Source: Oscillospiraceae bacterium (GTDB lineage Bacteria; Bacillota; Clostridia; Oscillospirales; Acutalibacteraceae). Taken from it: a stretch of DNA of 64,000 nt. The notes beneath the pieces are model-generated. The model made no database searches. It was not told the DNA's origin and saw only the letters and a program-made list of their open reading frames with translations. Numbering within the stretch: the first letter of the stretch is position 1; each line of letters opens with the position of its first letter. This document shows, piece by piece, positions 17,725 through 26,773 of the stretch. Both the position numbers and the translations under genes were made by a program. The stretch spans positions 43,569-107,568 of the forward strand of contig SVOH01000006.1 in the NCBI GenBank assembly GCA_015066515.1, read 5' to 3'.

Positions 17725-19056
17725 ATGAAACTACCTGAAAGTATTTTACGTCCCGTAAAGATTATACGTGGCGGTATGCATTTAGATCATAATAAAAATA
17801 CCGCTGAGTGCGAAAGTATCGTTATGCCTGCACCCAAAACGGTATATATTCCATTGTCACAGCACATTGGTGCACCCGCCAATCCCGTTGTAAAAAAAGG
17901 TGACACCGTTTTTGTTGGTACACTTATAGGCGAAGCTGGCGGTTATGTAAGCGCACCTGTACATTCAAGCGTTTCGGGTACAGTCAGCGATGTCAAGGAC
18001 CTTACTATAGGAAACGGAACTTTGCAAAAATATATAATAATTGACTCTGACGGAGAAATGAATCCTGACCCTGAGTTAAAGCCCTTTGCAGTAGAGAACT
18101 TTTCCGACCTTTCAGAAGCAGCAAAGCTGTGCGGCCTTGTTGGTCTTGGCGGTGCAGGTTTTCCAACACATGTTAAACTATCGCCATCAAAGGATGTAAA
18201 AATCGACACCCTTATTATTAACGCTGCCGAGTGCGAGCCATATATAACGTCCGACTATCGTGAATGTGTAGAAGGTCTTAACGATGTTATCGAGGGTGTA
18301 TACCTTATAAAAGAAAAGCTCGGCATTGAAAGGGTTGTAATCGGTGTTGAAAGCAACAAGCCACAGGCAATTGAACTACTTATGCAGGTGGCTGCAGATC
18401 ATCGTGATAGTGATGACACCGTAAAAATAATGAAATTACCGTCTAAATATCCACAGGGTGCAGAAAAAGTAATTATTTATTCTGCAACGGGTCGCAAGCT
18501 GCCCGCCGGCAAACTTCCAAGTGATGTAGGCTGTATAGTTATGAACGTTACAAGTGTAGCCACACTTTACCGTTTCATTACCACAGGTATGCCGCTTGTG
18601 TCCAAGCGTATCACCGTTGACGGTACTGCAGTAGCTGAACCCAAAAATCTTATTGTCCCTATCGGTACTCCAATAAAAGAAATTTTAGATTTTGTTGGTG
18701 TTGATATGGAAATTGTCGACCGCATACTTATGGGCGGTCCTATGATGGGTAACCCTGTTGTAAGCGATCAGTCAGTTCTTGAAAAACGCAATAATGCGAT
18801 ACTCGCGTTGCGAGATGCCAAACCTCAGCCACAAACCGCTTGTATACGTTGCGGTCGTTGTGCCGATGCTTGCCCTATGAGTTTATATCCGGCTATGGTA
18901 GAAACAGCTCTACGCACCAAAAACACAGAATCTTTAAATTCACTAAATATAAACTACTGTATGGAATGTGGTTGTTGCTCTTATGTGTGCCCTGCAAAGC
19001 GTACACTTACACAGGTAATGCGAACCGCCAAAGCAGAGATAAGGAGGCAAAAGTAA
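17725..19056 (+). CDS. rnfC: Electron transport complex subunit RnfC
   Basis: RnfC is the NADH-facing soluble subunit of the Rnf complex, which couples ferredoxin:NAD+ electron transfer to ion pumping. The 443-residue protein has the N-terminal GGMHLDHNKN segment, a Rossmann-like NADH/FMN region with GLVGLGGAGFPTHVKL and NAAECEPYITSDYR, and two C-terminal 4Fe-4S motifs: CIRCGRCADACP and CMECGCCSYVCP. I start at ATG 17725, with TTTGGAGG upstream; an ATG at 17689 lacks a ribosome site. It ends directly before rnfD. Confidence 0.95.
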   Translation: MKLPESILRPVKIIRGGMHLDHNKNTAECESIVMPAPKTVYIPLSQHIGAPANPVVKKGDTVFVGTLIGEAGGYVSAPVHSSVSGTVSDVKDLTIGNGTLQKYIIIDSDGEMNPDPELKPFAVENFSDLSEAAKLCGLVGLGGAGFPTHVKLSPSKDVKIDTLIINAAECEPYITSDYRECVEGLNDVIEGVYLIKEKLGIERVVIGVESNKPQAIELLMQVAADHRDSDDTVKIMKLPSKYPQGAEKVIIYSATGRKLPAGKLPSDVGCIVMNVTSVATLYRFITTGMPLVSKRITVDGTAVAEPKNLIVPIGTPIKEILDFVGVDMEIVDRILMGGPMMGNPVVSDQSVLEKRNNAILALRDAKPQPQTACIRCGRCADACPMSLYPAMVETALRTKNTESLNSLNINYCMECGCCSYVCPAKRTLTQVMRTAKAEIRRQK

Positions 19057-19995
19057 ATGAGCAAGCTTTTAAAAGTAACCTCTTCGCCACATATCAGGCA
19101 CGAGGACTCAACACGCGGCATTATGCTTGATGTAATAATCGCGCTTTTGCCAGCCGCTGTTTACGGATGCATTCTTTTCGGACTACGTGCTGCTATCATA
19201 TTAGCATTAACAATTACCACGGCAGTTGCAAGTGAGGCTGTATGGAACATCGCACTCAAAAAGCCTCAGACTATCGGCGATTTATCTGCCGTACTTACAG
19301 GTCTTTTGCTTGGTATGAATTTAAGCTCACAAACACCTTTTTGGATTGCGGCAATTGGTAGCGTGGTTGCTATAATTGTTGTAAAGCAAATGTTTGGCGG
19401 ATTGGGCTTTAACTTTGCAAACCCTGCAATGACCGCTCGAATAGTACTTCTTGTGTCGTTTGCAGGTCAGATGTCAAACTACGCTAAACCGATAGAATGG
19501 TGGTCATCGGGCGCGGTAGACGCTTTGTCATCTGCTACACCGCTCGCATGTGAGACTACATACACCTTTAGGCAATTGTTCTTTGGTATGCATTCAGGTG
19601 CAATCGGCGAAACATCATCATTTTTGCTTATTATCGGCGGCTTGTATTTGATGCTTCGTCGAGTAATAAAGCCGATTATCCCAGTAGCATTTATTGGCAC
19701 TGTAGCTATTGCAACACTTATTGCAGGCGCTGATTTAAAACTTGCAATATTTGGCGGTGGACTTATGCTTGGCGCTATATTTATGGCTACCGACTACGTA
19801 ACCACACCTACTACAAACCTAGGCAAATTAGTATTTGGTATAGGTTGCGGACTTATTACCTTTGTTATAAGGCAGTTTGGTTCCTTACCTGAAGGCGTGT
19901 CATATGCAATTTTGCTTATGAACATTTTGACACCACATATAAACCGATTAACACTTTCTAAACCCTTTGGTGCAAAGGAGGTGGCAAAATCGTGA
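19057..19995 (+). CDS. rnfD: Electron transport complex subunit RnfD
   Basis: A membrane subunit of the Rnf complex with about eight to nine helices in 312 residues. The covalent FMN attachment site of RnfD/NqrB is seen as SSATPLACE (the Thr carries FMN through a phosphoester). The N-terminal SPHIRHEDSTRGIMLDVIIALLPA and the GGLGFNFANPAMTARI stretch are family hallmarks. It starts one base after the rnfC stop, preceded by AAGGAGG, and overlaps rnfG by 4 nt. Confidence 0.95.
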   Translation: MSKLLKVTSSPHIRHEDSTRGIMLDVIIALLPAAVYGCILFGLRAAIILALTITTAVASEAVWNIALKKPQTIGDLSAVLTGLLLGMNLSSQTPFWIAAIGSVVAIIVVKQMFGGLGFNFANPAMTARIVLLVSFAGQMSNYAKPIEWWSSGAVDALSSATPLACETTYTFRQLFFGMHSGAIGETSSFLLIIGGLYLMLRRVIKPIIPVAFIGTVAIATLIAGADLKLAIFGGGLMLGAIFMATDYVTTPTTNLGKLVFGIGCGLITFVIRQFGSLPEGVSYAILLMNILTPHINRLTLSKPFGAKEVAKS

Positions 19996-20624
19996 AGAAA
20001 TTACTTAACAAAATTAAACCTATTCTTGACAAAGTAGTAGCTTTTTATAAAAAAACAAACGATGTTGCCACACCCACTTTAGTTTTAGCCGTCATTTGTA
20101 TTGTTGTTACATTAGCACTTAGTTCAACAAATCTTTTAACTGCCGGCAAAATTGAAGCCTTGACAATAGAAACCAAAAACAAGGCTATGTCAAAACTTAT
20201 TGAAGCTGACGAATATCACGAGCTTCCTGCTAAAACAAGTTATGGTGATGTAACCTATAATGCTGCTATTAAAGATGGTGATACCATCGGCTGTATATTT
20301 GTAACCGAAGCAAATGGTTACGGAGGCACAATTTCTGTTATGACCGCCGTTGATATGGACTGCAATATAATTGCTGTAGAAATTCTTGCGGCATCCGACG
20401 AAACCCCCGGCCTTGGACAAAATGTTACCAAATCCGATTGGTATGCACAATTCAGTGGTCTTAAGGGTGATATAACCGTTATAAAGGGCGGTTCAGCAAA
20501 TCACGATAATAATGAAATCAACGCTGTAACCGGTGCTACTATCAGTTCAAAAGCGGTTACAACCGCGGTAAATCAGGCGCTTGACTACGCCCAAGAAGTT
20601 ATAGTAAAGGAGGATGAATCTTGA
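19992..20624 (+). CDS. rnfG: Electron transport complex subunit RnfG
   Basis: The 210-residue RnfG has one N-terminal membrane anchor (about 28-48) and an outward FMN-binding domain. The flavin threonine lies in VTGATISSKAVTTAV, the S/TGATxS/T covalent FMN signature, near residue 180. The ETPGLGQNVTK segment is also conserved. It starts with GTG inside the rnfD stop region, with GGAGGTGG upstream, and runs up to rnfE with a small overlap or abutment. It transfers electrons between the flavins of the complex. Confidence 0.94.
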   Translation: MKKLLNKIKPILDKVVAFYKKTNDVATPTLVLAVICIVVTLALSSTNLLTAGKIEALTIETKNKAMSKLIEADEYHELPAKTSYGDVTYNAAIKDGDTIGCIFVTEANGYGGTISVMTAVDMDCNIIAVEILAASDETPGLGQNVTKSDWYAQFSGLKGDITVIKGGSANHDNNEINAVTGATISSKAVTTAVNQALDYAQEVIVKEDES

Positions 20625-21340
20625 TGAAATCAAAGAATTTAAGTATTTTAACAAACGGTATCATTAAAGAAAATCCTGTTTTACGCTTAGTTCTTGGCAC
20701 CTGTCCAACACTTGCAGTTACCACCGCCGCCGTAAACGGTATTGGTATGGGTGTTGCGGCAACGATAGTACTCGTTTGCTCCAACCTTGCAATTTCATTA
20801 CTAAGAAATTTCATTCCCGACAAAGTTCGTATACCAGCATTTATTACAATTATTGCTGGCTTTGTAAGCGTTGTGCAGATGCTTGTAAAAGCATTTGCGC
20901 CGTCAATTGACAAATCTCTCGGTATATTTTTGCCGCTTATAGTTGTTAACTGTATTATTTTGGCTCGTGCCGAAATGTTTGCATCTAAAAATGCGGTGCT
21001 TCCAAGTATATTAGACGGTTTAGGTATGGGTATCGGGTTTACCGCTACTCTAACCCTTATGGGTGCAATTCGCGAATTGTTGGGTGCAGGAACAATATTT
21101 GGCCTTACTGTTACTGCCGAGTTTATCGACCCAATGATTATCTTTTTGCTCCCTCCCGGTGGATTCTTTGTATTTGGTATCTTGGTAGCTTTATCAAACT
21201 CACTTGCAAAACGTCAAGGTAAGCCTGTGGTAGAGCACCTAGGTTGTGCCAACTGCCCCGCACGTTCAGCTTGTAAAAATGCTGTAGCAGACGGCGAGAT
21301 TCCACAAGAATGTGAAAAGGTAGGTGGCGGTGATGAATAG
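20624..21340 (+). CDS. rnfE: Electron transport complex subunit RnfE
   Basis: An integral membrane subunit of Rnf, 238 residues from ATG 20624 (a TTG immediately before it is also possible). AAAGGAGG lies about 10 nt upstream. It has six helices and the paired-subunit fold shared with RnfA; the conserved segments LGTCPTLAVTTAAVNG and FLPLIVVNCIILARAE contain the cysteines thought to bind the membrane Fe-S centre with RnfA. A short cysteine-rich tail (HLGCANCPARSACKN) extends beyond the membrane part and may bind metal. It overlaps rnfA by 8 nt. Confidence 0.94.
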   Translation: MKSKNLSILTNGIIKENPVLRLVLGTCPTLAVTTAAVNGIGMGVAATIVLVCSNLAISLLRNFIPDKVRIPAFITIIAGFVSVVQMLVKAFAPSIDKSLGIFLPLIVVNCIILARAEMFASKNAVLPSILDGLGMGIGFTATLTLMGAIRELLGAGTIFGLTVTAEFIDPMIIFLLPPGGFFVFGILVALSNSLAKRQGKPVVEHLGCANCPARSACKNAVADGEIPQECEKVGGGDE

Positions 21341-21917
21341 TACTACATCTATCGTATCAATTCTTTTAGCCGGTATCCTTACCAACAATATGGTGCTTTC
21401 AAAGTTTTTGGGTATTTGCCCGTTCCTTGGCGTATCAAAAAAGGTTAATACTGCACTTTCTATGAGTATAGCCGTAACGCTTGTTATGGTAATTGCAACG
21501 GCGGTTACTTGGCCTATTTACACCTATCTGCTTTATCCTAACTTCACATATCTGCAAACGGTAGTGTTTATTCTTGTTATTGCGGCTATTGTTCAGTTGA
21601 TTGAAGTTTTCTTAAAGAAATTTATAAAACCTATTTACAATGCGCTTGGTATTTACCTACCGCTTATTACAACTAACTGTGCGGTTCTTGGTATTACAAT
21701 GCTAAACATAACTGATGGCCTTAATTTTGGTTTATCACTTGTAAATGCATTAGCCGCAGGCCTTGGATTTATGCTTGCAATGATACTTTTTGCCGGCGTT
21801 CGTTCAAAGCTTGATACCGCTGATATTCCCGAATTTTTAAAGGGCTTGCCTATTACGCTTATTGCCGCCGCCTTGGTTGCATTGTCGTTCTTGGGCTTTG
21901 CCGGTATAGGAGGTTAA
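21333..21917 (+). CDS. rnfA: Electron transport complex subunit RnfA
   Basis: A 194-residue, six-helix membrane subunit that forms a pseudo-symmetrical pair with RnfE. The conserved LSKFLGICPFLGVSKK and IYLPLITTNCAVLGI segments hold the cysteines for the intramembrane Fe-S cluster. I use ATG 21333 because AGGTGGCGGTG is directly upstream; GTG codons at 21324 and 21330 would bury that site. It ends 4 nt before rnfB. Confidence 0.95.
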   Translation: MNSTTSIVSILLAGILTNNMVLSKFLGICPFLGVSKKVNTALSMSIAVTLVMVIATAVTWPIYTYLLYPNFTYLQTVVFILVIAAIVQLIEVFLKKFIKPIYNALGIYLPLITTNCAVLGITMLNITDGLNFGLSLVNALAAGLGFMLAMILFAGVRSKLDTADIPEFLKGLPITLIAAALVALSFLGFAGIGG

Positions 21918-21921
21918 GATA

Positions 21922-22689
21922 ATGACTATTCTTATTCCTGTACTTATTGTTACCGCTATGGGTCTTCTTTTAGGCTTGGGACTTGCTTTAGCCGCCAAAT
22001 TTATGGCTGTACCTACCGACGAACGCGAAGCACAAATACGCGAATGTCTTCCCGGCGCTAACTGTGGCGCATGTGGTTACACGGGATGTGACGGCTATGC
22101 TGCTGCTATTGCCAGCGGCGAAGCAGAACCCGATAAATGCGCTCCCGGCGGCGAAACAACCGCAAAAGCTTTGAGCGAAGTGCTGGGCGTTGATGTCTCA
22201 TCAATTCCCAAGGTTGCGTTTGTAGCCTGCCAAAGAAATTCAAAAGAAAAATACGAATACACAGGCAAACCATCTTGTTTGTCAGCAAGTTTGGTGCACG
22301 GCGGTCCGCTCGAATGTCAATTTGGCTGTATAGGACTTGGCGACTGTGTTACCGCCTGTCAGTTTGGTGCTATCAGCATACAAGACGGCAAGGTTATTGT
22401 TTGTGAAGATTTATGCGGCGGTTGTGGCTCTTGTGCCGCAGTTTGCCCAAAATCACTTATATCAATTGTGCCAAAGAGTAGCAAAACCCGTGTGCTTTGT
22501 TCTAACTGTCACAAGGGACCTAACGTTGTTAAGGTATGTACTACTTCGTGTATTGCTTGCGGTATGTGCGTTAAAGCATGTGAAAACGAGGCAATTACAC
22601 TAGAAAACAACGTTGCAGTAATAAACCCCGATAAATGCATAAACTGTGGAAAGTGCAAAGACGTTTGTAAAAGAAAGGCTATTATTTAA
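21922..22689 (+). CDS. rnfB: Electron transport complex subunit RnfB (ferredoxin-type)
   Basis: RnfB accepts electrons from reduced ferredoxin. After an N-terminal membrane helix (about 2-27) comes the CLPGANCGACGYTGCDGYA segment with the CxxCxxxxC cluster motif. Ferredoxin-like 4Fe-4S motifs follow: CIGLGDCVTACQFGAI, CGGCGSCAAVCP, CIACGMCVKACENEAI and CINCGKCKDVCKRKAI. The 255-residue length and multiple clusters are typical of clostridial RnfB rather than the shorter proteobacterial form. It completes the C-D-G-E-A-B order. Confidence 0.95.
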   Translation: MTILIPVLIVTAMGLLLGLGLALAAKFMAVPTDEREAQIRECLPGANCGACGYTGCDGYAAAIASGEAEPDKCAPGGETTAKALSEVLGVDVSSIPKVAFVACQRNSKEKYEYTGKPSCLSASLVHGGPLECQFGCIGLGDCVTACQFGAISIQDGKVIVCEDLCGGCGSCAAVCPKSLISIVPKSSKTRVLCSNCHKGPNVVKVCTTSCIACGMCVKACENEAITLENNVAVINPDKCINCGKCKDVCKRKAII

Positions 22690-22691
22690 AA

Positions 22692-23573
22692 ATGTCTATA
22701 TTTCTCATTGTTGTACTGGTTTTACTTTATAGCCTTCAAACGCTGTTTTGTAAGTTTTATTCAGACAACTACAGTGGCAAAAAAGAACTTTCAAGCCCTG
22801 TTTTGTGCATTACTCAAAGTATTGCAATTGCTCTGATTAGTTTGGCATTTGCTGGTTTTGAATTCAAAATTTCGCTAGTATCTGTTATATTCGGTGCATT
22901 AAACGCGATAGTGCTTTTTGGCTACAACACCTCGCTTATAAAAGCGGGAGATCGCGGCTCGTATGCATTTATGAATATGATGATGCTGTTTGGTGGTATT
23001 TTTGTACCGCTTATTTACACATCAATAACTACGAGTGAATTTCCTTCAACCGTTGAATGTATAGCAATCATTTCAATGATTATCGCCTGCATTCTAATGA
23101 ACATCGAAAACATTAAGCTTGGCGGTTCAAAACTATCATATTATATTTTTTGTTTGCTGTTATTTATATTCAACGGTCTTTACGGCACCTTGCTTAAAGC
23201 CCAAGAACAATATAGTGCCGATGAAAGTCAGGAAATGGTTATCATTTCGTATGGACTTATGGGTGTTATAGCTCTCGTTCAGCTACTTGCAAAAGAAAAG
23301 AAAGATACTGTATCTGCTTTTCGATTTAATAAAAAATGTGCATTGTTTTTAGTATTATTTCTTATTATTTCTGGACTTGCAGTAAATGTGCTGGTATTGT
23401 TGTTGGGTTATCTTAACGTAGCGGTGCTTTATACCGTTGACAATGGCGGTGTTATGATGCTTTCGGCTCTTTATTCAATAACACTCTTCAAAGAAAAAGC
23501 TACACCGCTTAAGATTGTAGGAATTATTGTTGCAGTAGCAAGTCTTTGCGTTCTTGGATATAATAGTATTTAA
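22692..23573 (+). CDS. DMT-superfamily (EamA-like) transporter
   Basis: A 293-residue hydrophobic protein with about ten helices arranged as two halves of five, typical of the drug/metabolite transporter superfamily. The segment TVDNGGVMMLSALYSITLFKEKATPLKIVGIIVAVASLCVLGYN near the C-terminus fits the final EamA helix pair. It begins 2 nt after rnfB, without a clear ribosome site of its own, so it is probably translated from the rnf transcript. The substrate is unknown and a link to Rnf energetics is only positional. A hairpin terminator follows. Confidence 0.75.
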   Translation: MSIFLIVVLVLLYSLQTLFCKFYSDNYSGKKELSSPVLCITQSIAIALISLAFAGFEFKISLVSVIFGALNAIVLFGYNTSLIKAGDRGSYAFMNMMMLFGGIFVPLIYTSITTSEFPSTVECIAIISMIIACILMNIENIKLGGSKLSYYIFCLLLFIFNGLYGTLLKAQEQYSADESQEMVIISYGLMGVIALVQLLAKEKKDTVSAFRFNKKCALFLVLFLIISGLAVNVLVLLLGYLNVAVLYTVDNGGVMMLSALYSITLFKEKATPLKIVGIIVAVASLCVLGYNSI

Positions 23574-23577
23574 CATT

Positions 23578-23609
23578 TAAAGGTCGGTTTGTGCAAAACC
23601 GACCTTTTA
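23578..23609 (+). terminator. Terminator of the rnf operon
   Basis: AAAGGTCGGTT / AACCGACCTTT stem with a short loop and T-rich tail. Confidence 0.85.
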
Positions 23610-23614
23610 TTTTC

Positions 23615-23642
23615 TTGACAAATTATTTTAATAATATATAAT
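23615..23642 (+). promoter_or_regulatory. Promoter of galE
   Basis: TTGACA (23615-23620) and TATAAT (23637-23642), spacer 16, immediately after the rnf terminator. Confidence 0.65.
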
Positions 23643-23681
23643 TATATATGAAAAATTTAAATATTTTTGGGGGTGCCTATT

Positions 23682-24695
23682 ATGGCAATTCTTTTAACCG
23701 GTGGTGCGGGCTACATAGGTAGTCACACCTGCGTTGAAATGCTTAATGCAGGTTATGACGTAATTGTTGTTGACAATCTTAACAACAGCAGTGTTGAATC
23801 TTTAAACCGTGTAGAAAAAATCACAGGCAAAAAAGTAAAATTTTATGAAGAAAACGTTTGCAATTACGATGCTCTTCATAAAATATTTAGTGAGAATAAA
23901 ATTGACGCTGTAGTTCACTTTGCAGGTCATAAGGCAGTTGGTGAGTCTGTTCAAAAGCCGCTTATGTACTATAAGAACAACCTTGAAAGCACACATACAC
24001 TTATTGAGGTTATGACTGAATTCAACGTTAAAAAAATAGTTTTTTCTTCTTCTGCTACTGTTTATGGTGCATCTACCGAGGTGCCACTCGTAGAGGGTAT
24101 GCCTTTGGGTGCCACTAACCCTTATGGCAGAACAAAGCTATTTATCGAAGAAATTTTACGCGACCTTTACGTATCTGACAAAGATTGGTGTATCGCTCTT
24201 CTTCGTTACTTTAACCCAATTGGTGCTCATAAAAGCGGTCTTATAGGCGAAGACCCCAAGGGTATTCCAAACAATCTTATGCCATACATTTCACAGGTTG
24301 CAGTTGGCAAGCTCAAAGAACTTCACGTATTTGGTGATGACTATGCTACACCTGACGGCACAGGCGTGCGTGACTATATTCACGTAGTTGACCTTGCTAT
24401 CGGTCACGTTAAGGCTGTTGGTTGGGCACTTAATAACATTGGCTGCGAAGAAATCAACCTTGGCACAGGTAACGGCACAAGCGTACTTGAGCTTCGTGAT
24501 GCGTTTGTTAAAGCATCGGGCAAAGACGTACCGTACGTTGTTGATCCACGTCGCCCCGGTGACCTTGCAGAAGTTTACGCTAATGCTGATAAGGCTTATA
24601 ACCTACTTGGTTGGAAGGCTGAGCGTGGCATAGAAGAAATGTGCGAGGACACATGGCGCTGGCAAAGCGGCAACCCCAACGGATATAAAGAATAA
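23682..24695 (+). CDS. galE: UDP-glucose 4-epimerase
   Basis: GalE interconverts UDP-glucose and UDP-galactose with tightly bound NAD+. The 337-residue SDR-type protein starts LLTGGAGYIGSHTCVEML (NAD-binding GxxGxxG), with VHFAGHKAVGESVQKPLMYY, the catalytic serine-threonine segment FSSSATVYG and YxxxK in NPYGRTKLFIEE. RYFNPIGAH and the C-terminal RRPGDLAEVYAN also match GalE. ATG 23682 is chosen because GGGGGTG precedes it. Monocistronic, with its own promoter; a short GAATAAACC/GGTTTATTC hairpin overlaps its end. Confidence 0.96.
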   Translation: MAILLTGGAGYIGSHTCVEMLNAGYDVIVVDNLNNSSVESLNRVEKITGKKVKFYEENVCNYDALHKIFSENKIDAVVHFAGHKAVGESVQKPLMYYKNNLESTHTLIEVMTEFNVKKIVFSSSATVYGASTEVPLVEGMPLGATNPYGRTKLFIEEILRDLYVSDKDWCIALLRYFNPIGAHKSGLIGEDPKGIPNNLMPYISQVAVGKLKELHVFGDDYATPDGTGVRDYIHVVDLAIGHVKAVGWALNNIGCEEINLGTGNGTSVLELRDAFVKASGKDVPYVVDPRRPGDLAEVYANADKAYNLLGWKAERGIEEMCEDTWRWQSGNPNGYKE

Positions 24696-24713
24696 ACCGA
24701 GGGTTTATTCTTA

Positions 24714-24833
24714 AAGTAATAAGTAAAAAGTAATAGTGAAGAAGTGAGGTGTTTTTGCAAAGCAAAAACGATATATATCGTTTCGCTACGCGAAACACCT
24801 TACTTATTACCTCTTCACTATTACCTATTACTT
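24714..24833. repeat. Large imperfect palindrome (MITE-like) upstream of tRNA-Arg
   Basis: The outer arms read AAGTAATAAGTAAAAAGTAA ... on the left and ... TTACTTATTACCTCTTCACT ... ATTACTT on the right, pairing over most of about 45 bases each. The core contains smaller dyads (AAACGATATATATCGTTT and TTTCGCTACGCGAAA). There is no open frame of note. The form is that of a non-coding palindromic repeat element. Confidence 0.6.
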
Positions 24834-24844
24834 CAAATTCATTT

Positions 24845-24921
24845 CCGCTTGTGGCGCAGCTGGATAACGCAGCAGATTCCGATTCTGAAGAACGGGGGTT
24901 CGAATCCCTTCAAGCGGGCCA
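24845..24921 (+). tRNA. tRNA-Arg (anticodon CCG)
   Basis: A 77-nt cloverleaf with encoded CCA. The acceptor stem is CCGCTTG (24845-24851) / CAAGCGG (24911-24917) with discriminator G and CCA. The D arm is GCGC-AGCTGGATA-ACGC, the anticodon loop is TTCCGAT with CCG at 24879-24881, and the T loop is TTCGAAT. The first anticodon-stem pair (G-A) is a mismatch and the T stem has two G-T pairs. A strong terminator follows. Its last 19 bases are repeated at 29015-29033. Confidence 0.9.
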
Positions 24922-24924
24922 GAT

Positions 24925-24983
24925 GAACACACCTTTAAGATATGAACCCCCAATGGTTTTTTCTTAAAGGTGTGTTCTTTTTA
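24925..24983 (+). terminator. Terminator of tRNA-Arg
   Basis: A 16-bp perfect stem GAACACACCTTTAAGA (24925-24940) / TCTTAAAGGTGTGTTC (24962-24977), then T5. Confidence 0.85.
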
Positions 24984-25119
24984 TAGCTAGCATTTATGCG
25001 GCTTTTAAAGCTTAGTATTCTATATTTATGCTTGGAATAAAATTTACAAAGTAACGAAAACAACCAAGCAAACAGTGAAAAATGCTACATTTGAACCCCT
25101 TATTCTAAAAAATTTTCAT

Positions 25120-26256
25120 TCACAAATCCGCTTGTTTAGTGAAATACTCATCTTCTCTTTCATTTGGTGTCTTGTATTTATTTGTACTATGAGGTCGATT
25201 TTGATTATAAAATTGAATGTACACATCTACTGCCGTTTTGAATTCGTTTTCAGAACGGTATTTTACTCTATATAATTCTTCACGCTTCATCGTAGCAAAA
25301 AAACTTTCTATTACAGCATTATCGTATGGCATTCCTGAACGGGAAAAGGACTGCTCCACATTTAACACCTTTAAATACTCACGATAAGAATATGATACAT
25401 AACACCCTCCTCGATCCGAATGGAAAATCAATCCTTTTGGCTTTCCACGATTTTCATAAGCGTTTTTGAATGTACTTTTAGCTAATTGTGTACTATTTTT
25501 TCTTCCTATTTTATATCCCACAACCACACGCGCAAACAAATCAATAATTACACAAATATGGTAAGTAACATTTTTAAATCTAAAACAAGTAATATCACCT
25601 ACCCAAACCTGGTTTGGTGCATCTACTGAAAAGTTTTGTTTCAAACGATTATTATACCTGCTTTTATATTTATCATAAAAATCTTTGGCATCTTCACGTA
25701 TACTTAGCAACCCCAAATCACACATTATTTGCCTCACCATTTTTTCGCTGATTCGATAACCTTCTCTTTTCATAACAGCGCAAATTTTACTTGCGCCATA
25801 AATTTGATGATTATCATCATATATTTGCTGTATTTTTATTCTTAATTCTTCGCGACGTTTTGCATACCAAGTATTGTCTCTTTTATTACGCCAGATATGA
25901 TTATAAAATGTTGCCCTCGACACATTTAATGCGTCACATAACATGTGCACACTATACTGTCCATATAGTTTTTCCAATGCTTCTAGTTTTACTTCCAACG
26001 GATCTGTTGCAAGGCAATGAGATTTATTCATAATTTCAATCGTATTTTTCAATCGTTTTACTTTATGCTCTAAAGAACGAAACTTTTTGAGTGAAACACC
26101 CGTCTCCCCCGCCTCAATATCAGAGAATTTTTTTATCCATCCATAAACGGTACTCCGTGGTATTCCAACATCTATCGCTATAGCAGTACCTGTTTCACCC
26201 TTTTTATATCGTCTATATACCGCTTCTTTTTGTTCGTTTGTATATTGTGATATCAA
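25120..26256 (-). mobile_element. IS3-family transposase (single-frame OrfAB)
   Basis: A 378-residue transposase with an N-terminal helix-turn-helix (IAIDVGIPRSTVYGWIKKF), a short coiled segment, an HTH_21-like region (YGASKICAVMKREGYRISEKMVRQIM) and an rve integrase core. The DDE triad is visible as WVGDITCFRF (D), FHSDRGGCYVS (D) and NAVIESFFATMK (E). IS3 elements usually make this protein by a -1 frameshift between orfA and orfB; here both parts are in one frame, which occurs in some members. I start at TTG 26256 with AAGGAG 9 nt upstream; TTG 26265 abuts that site. I could not identify terminal inverted repeats, so element limits are not given. It looks intact. Confidence 0.88.
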
Positions 26257-26434
26257 TATAATCAACTCCTTTATATAAGATTATATCATACTAGAATTTA
26301 TATAGTCATAGATGGAAATACAAACCACCTCATACGATTGTATAAATCTTCTACTAAATATCCACGAAATAGAATTAAATCATATTTGATATAAAATCTC
26401 ATCAACAGCAAAAATTATAATTGAAAATATGTCA

Positions 26435-26520
26435 TTGACTGACACATTTAATCAGTGTTACAATTAGAGTGGGGGAATTATTGCCTTATAAAAGCCAGCG
26501 ATTTTTTCGCTGGCTTTCGT
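26435..26520 (+). ncRNA. Possible short transcript between promoter and terminator
   Basis: In the gap 26257-26773 the plus strand has TTGACT (26435-26440), 18 bases, TACAAT (26459-26464), and then a 10-bp hairpin AAAGCCAGCG / CGCTGGCTTT (26491-26517) ending in TTCGT. A transcript of about 50 nt would result. It has no coding potential. It may be a small RNA or the remnant of a lost gene; only the signals are visible. Confidence 0.3.
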
Positions 26521-26587
26521 ATTTATCCATATAGTTCTCCATAAATTATAACACACTTAAAAGCAATATTAAATCGACATATTTTTT

Positions 26588-26616
26588 TTGGTTTCGCAAA
26601 TCGTTTTTATTATAAT
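26588..26616 (+). promoter_or_regulatory. Putative promoter of the ATPase/TOPRIM pair
   Basis: TTGGTT (26588-26593) and TATAAT (26611-26616), spacer 17, upstream of the ATPase gene in a very AT-rich stretch. Confidence 0.5.
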
Positions 26617-26773
26617 ACGAAATATAAAATAACACGACTTTTAAAAAACATGTAGAATTCTATACAAAAATCAAAAAATATGAAAGTTTTTGTTGCATTT
26701 TATTTAAAAAGGTGGTAAAATTCAAATGAAAGCAAGAATATTCGACTTATATAACTTGCAAGGAGTGAAAAAA

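Noticed and set aside
24714..24833. CRISPR array
   Set aside because: The repeated AAGTAATA-type motifs are inverted arms of a single palindrome, with no regular repeat-spacer pattern. No cas genes or CRISPR arrays were seen in the window.
25020..26310. Terminal inverted repeats for the IS3-family element
   Set aside because: I compared both flanks of the transposase gene and found only weak similarities such as TATTCTATATTTA against its opposite side; not convincing enough to set element limits.
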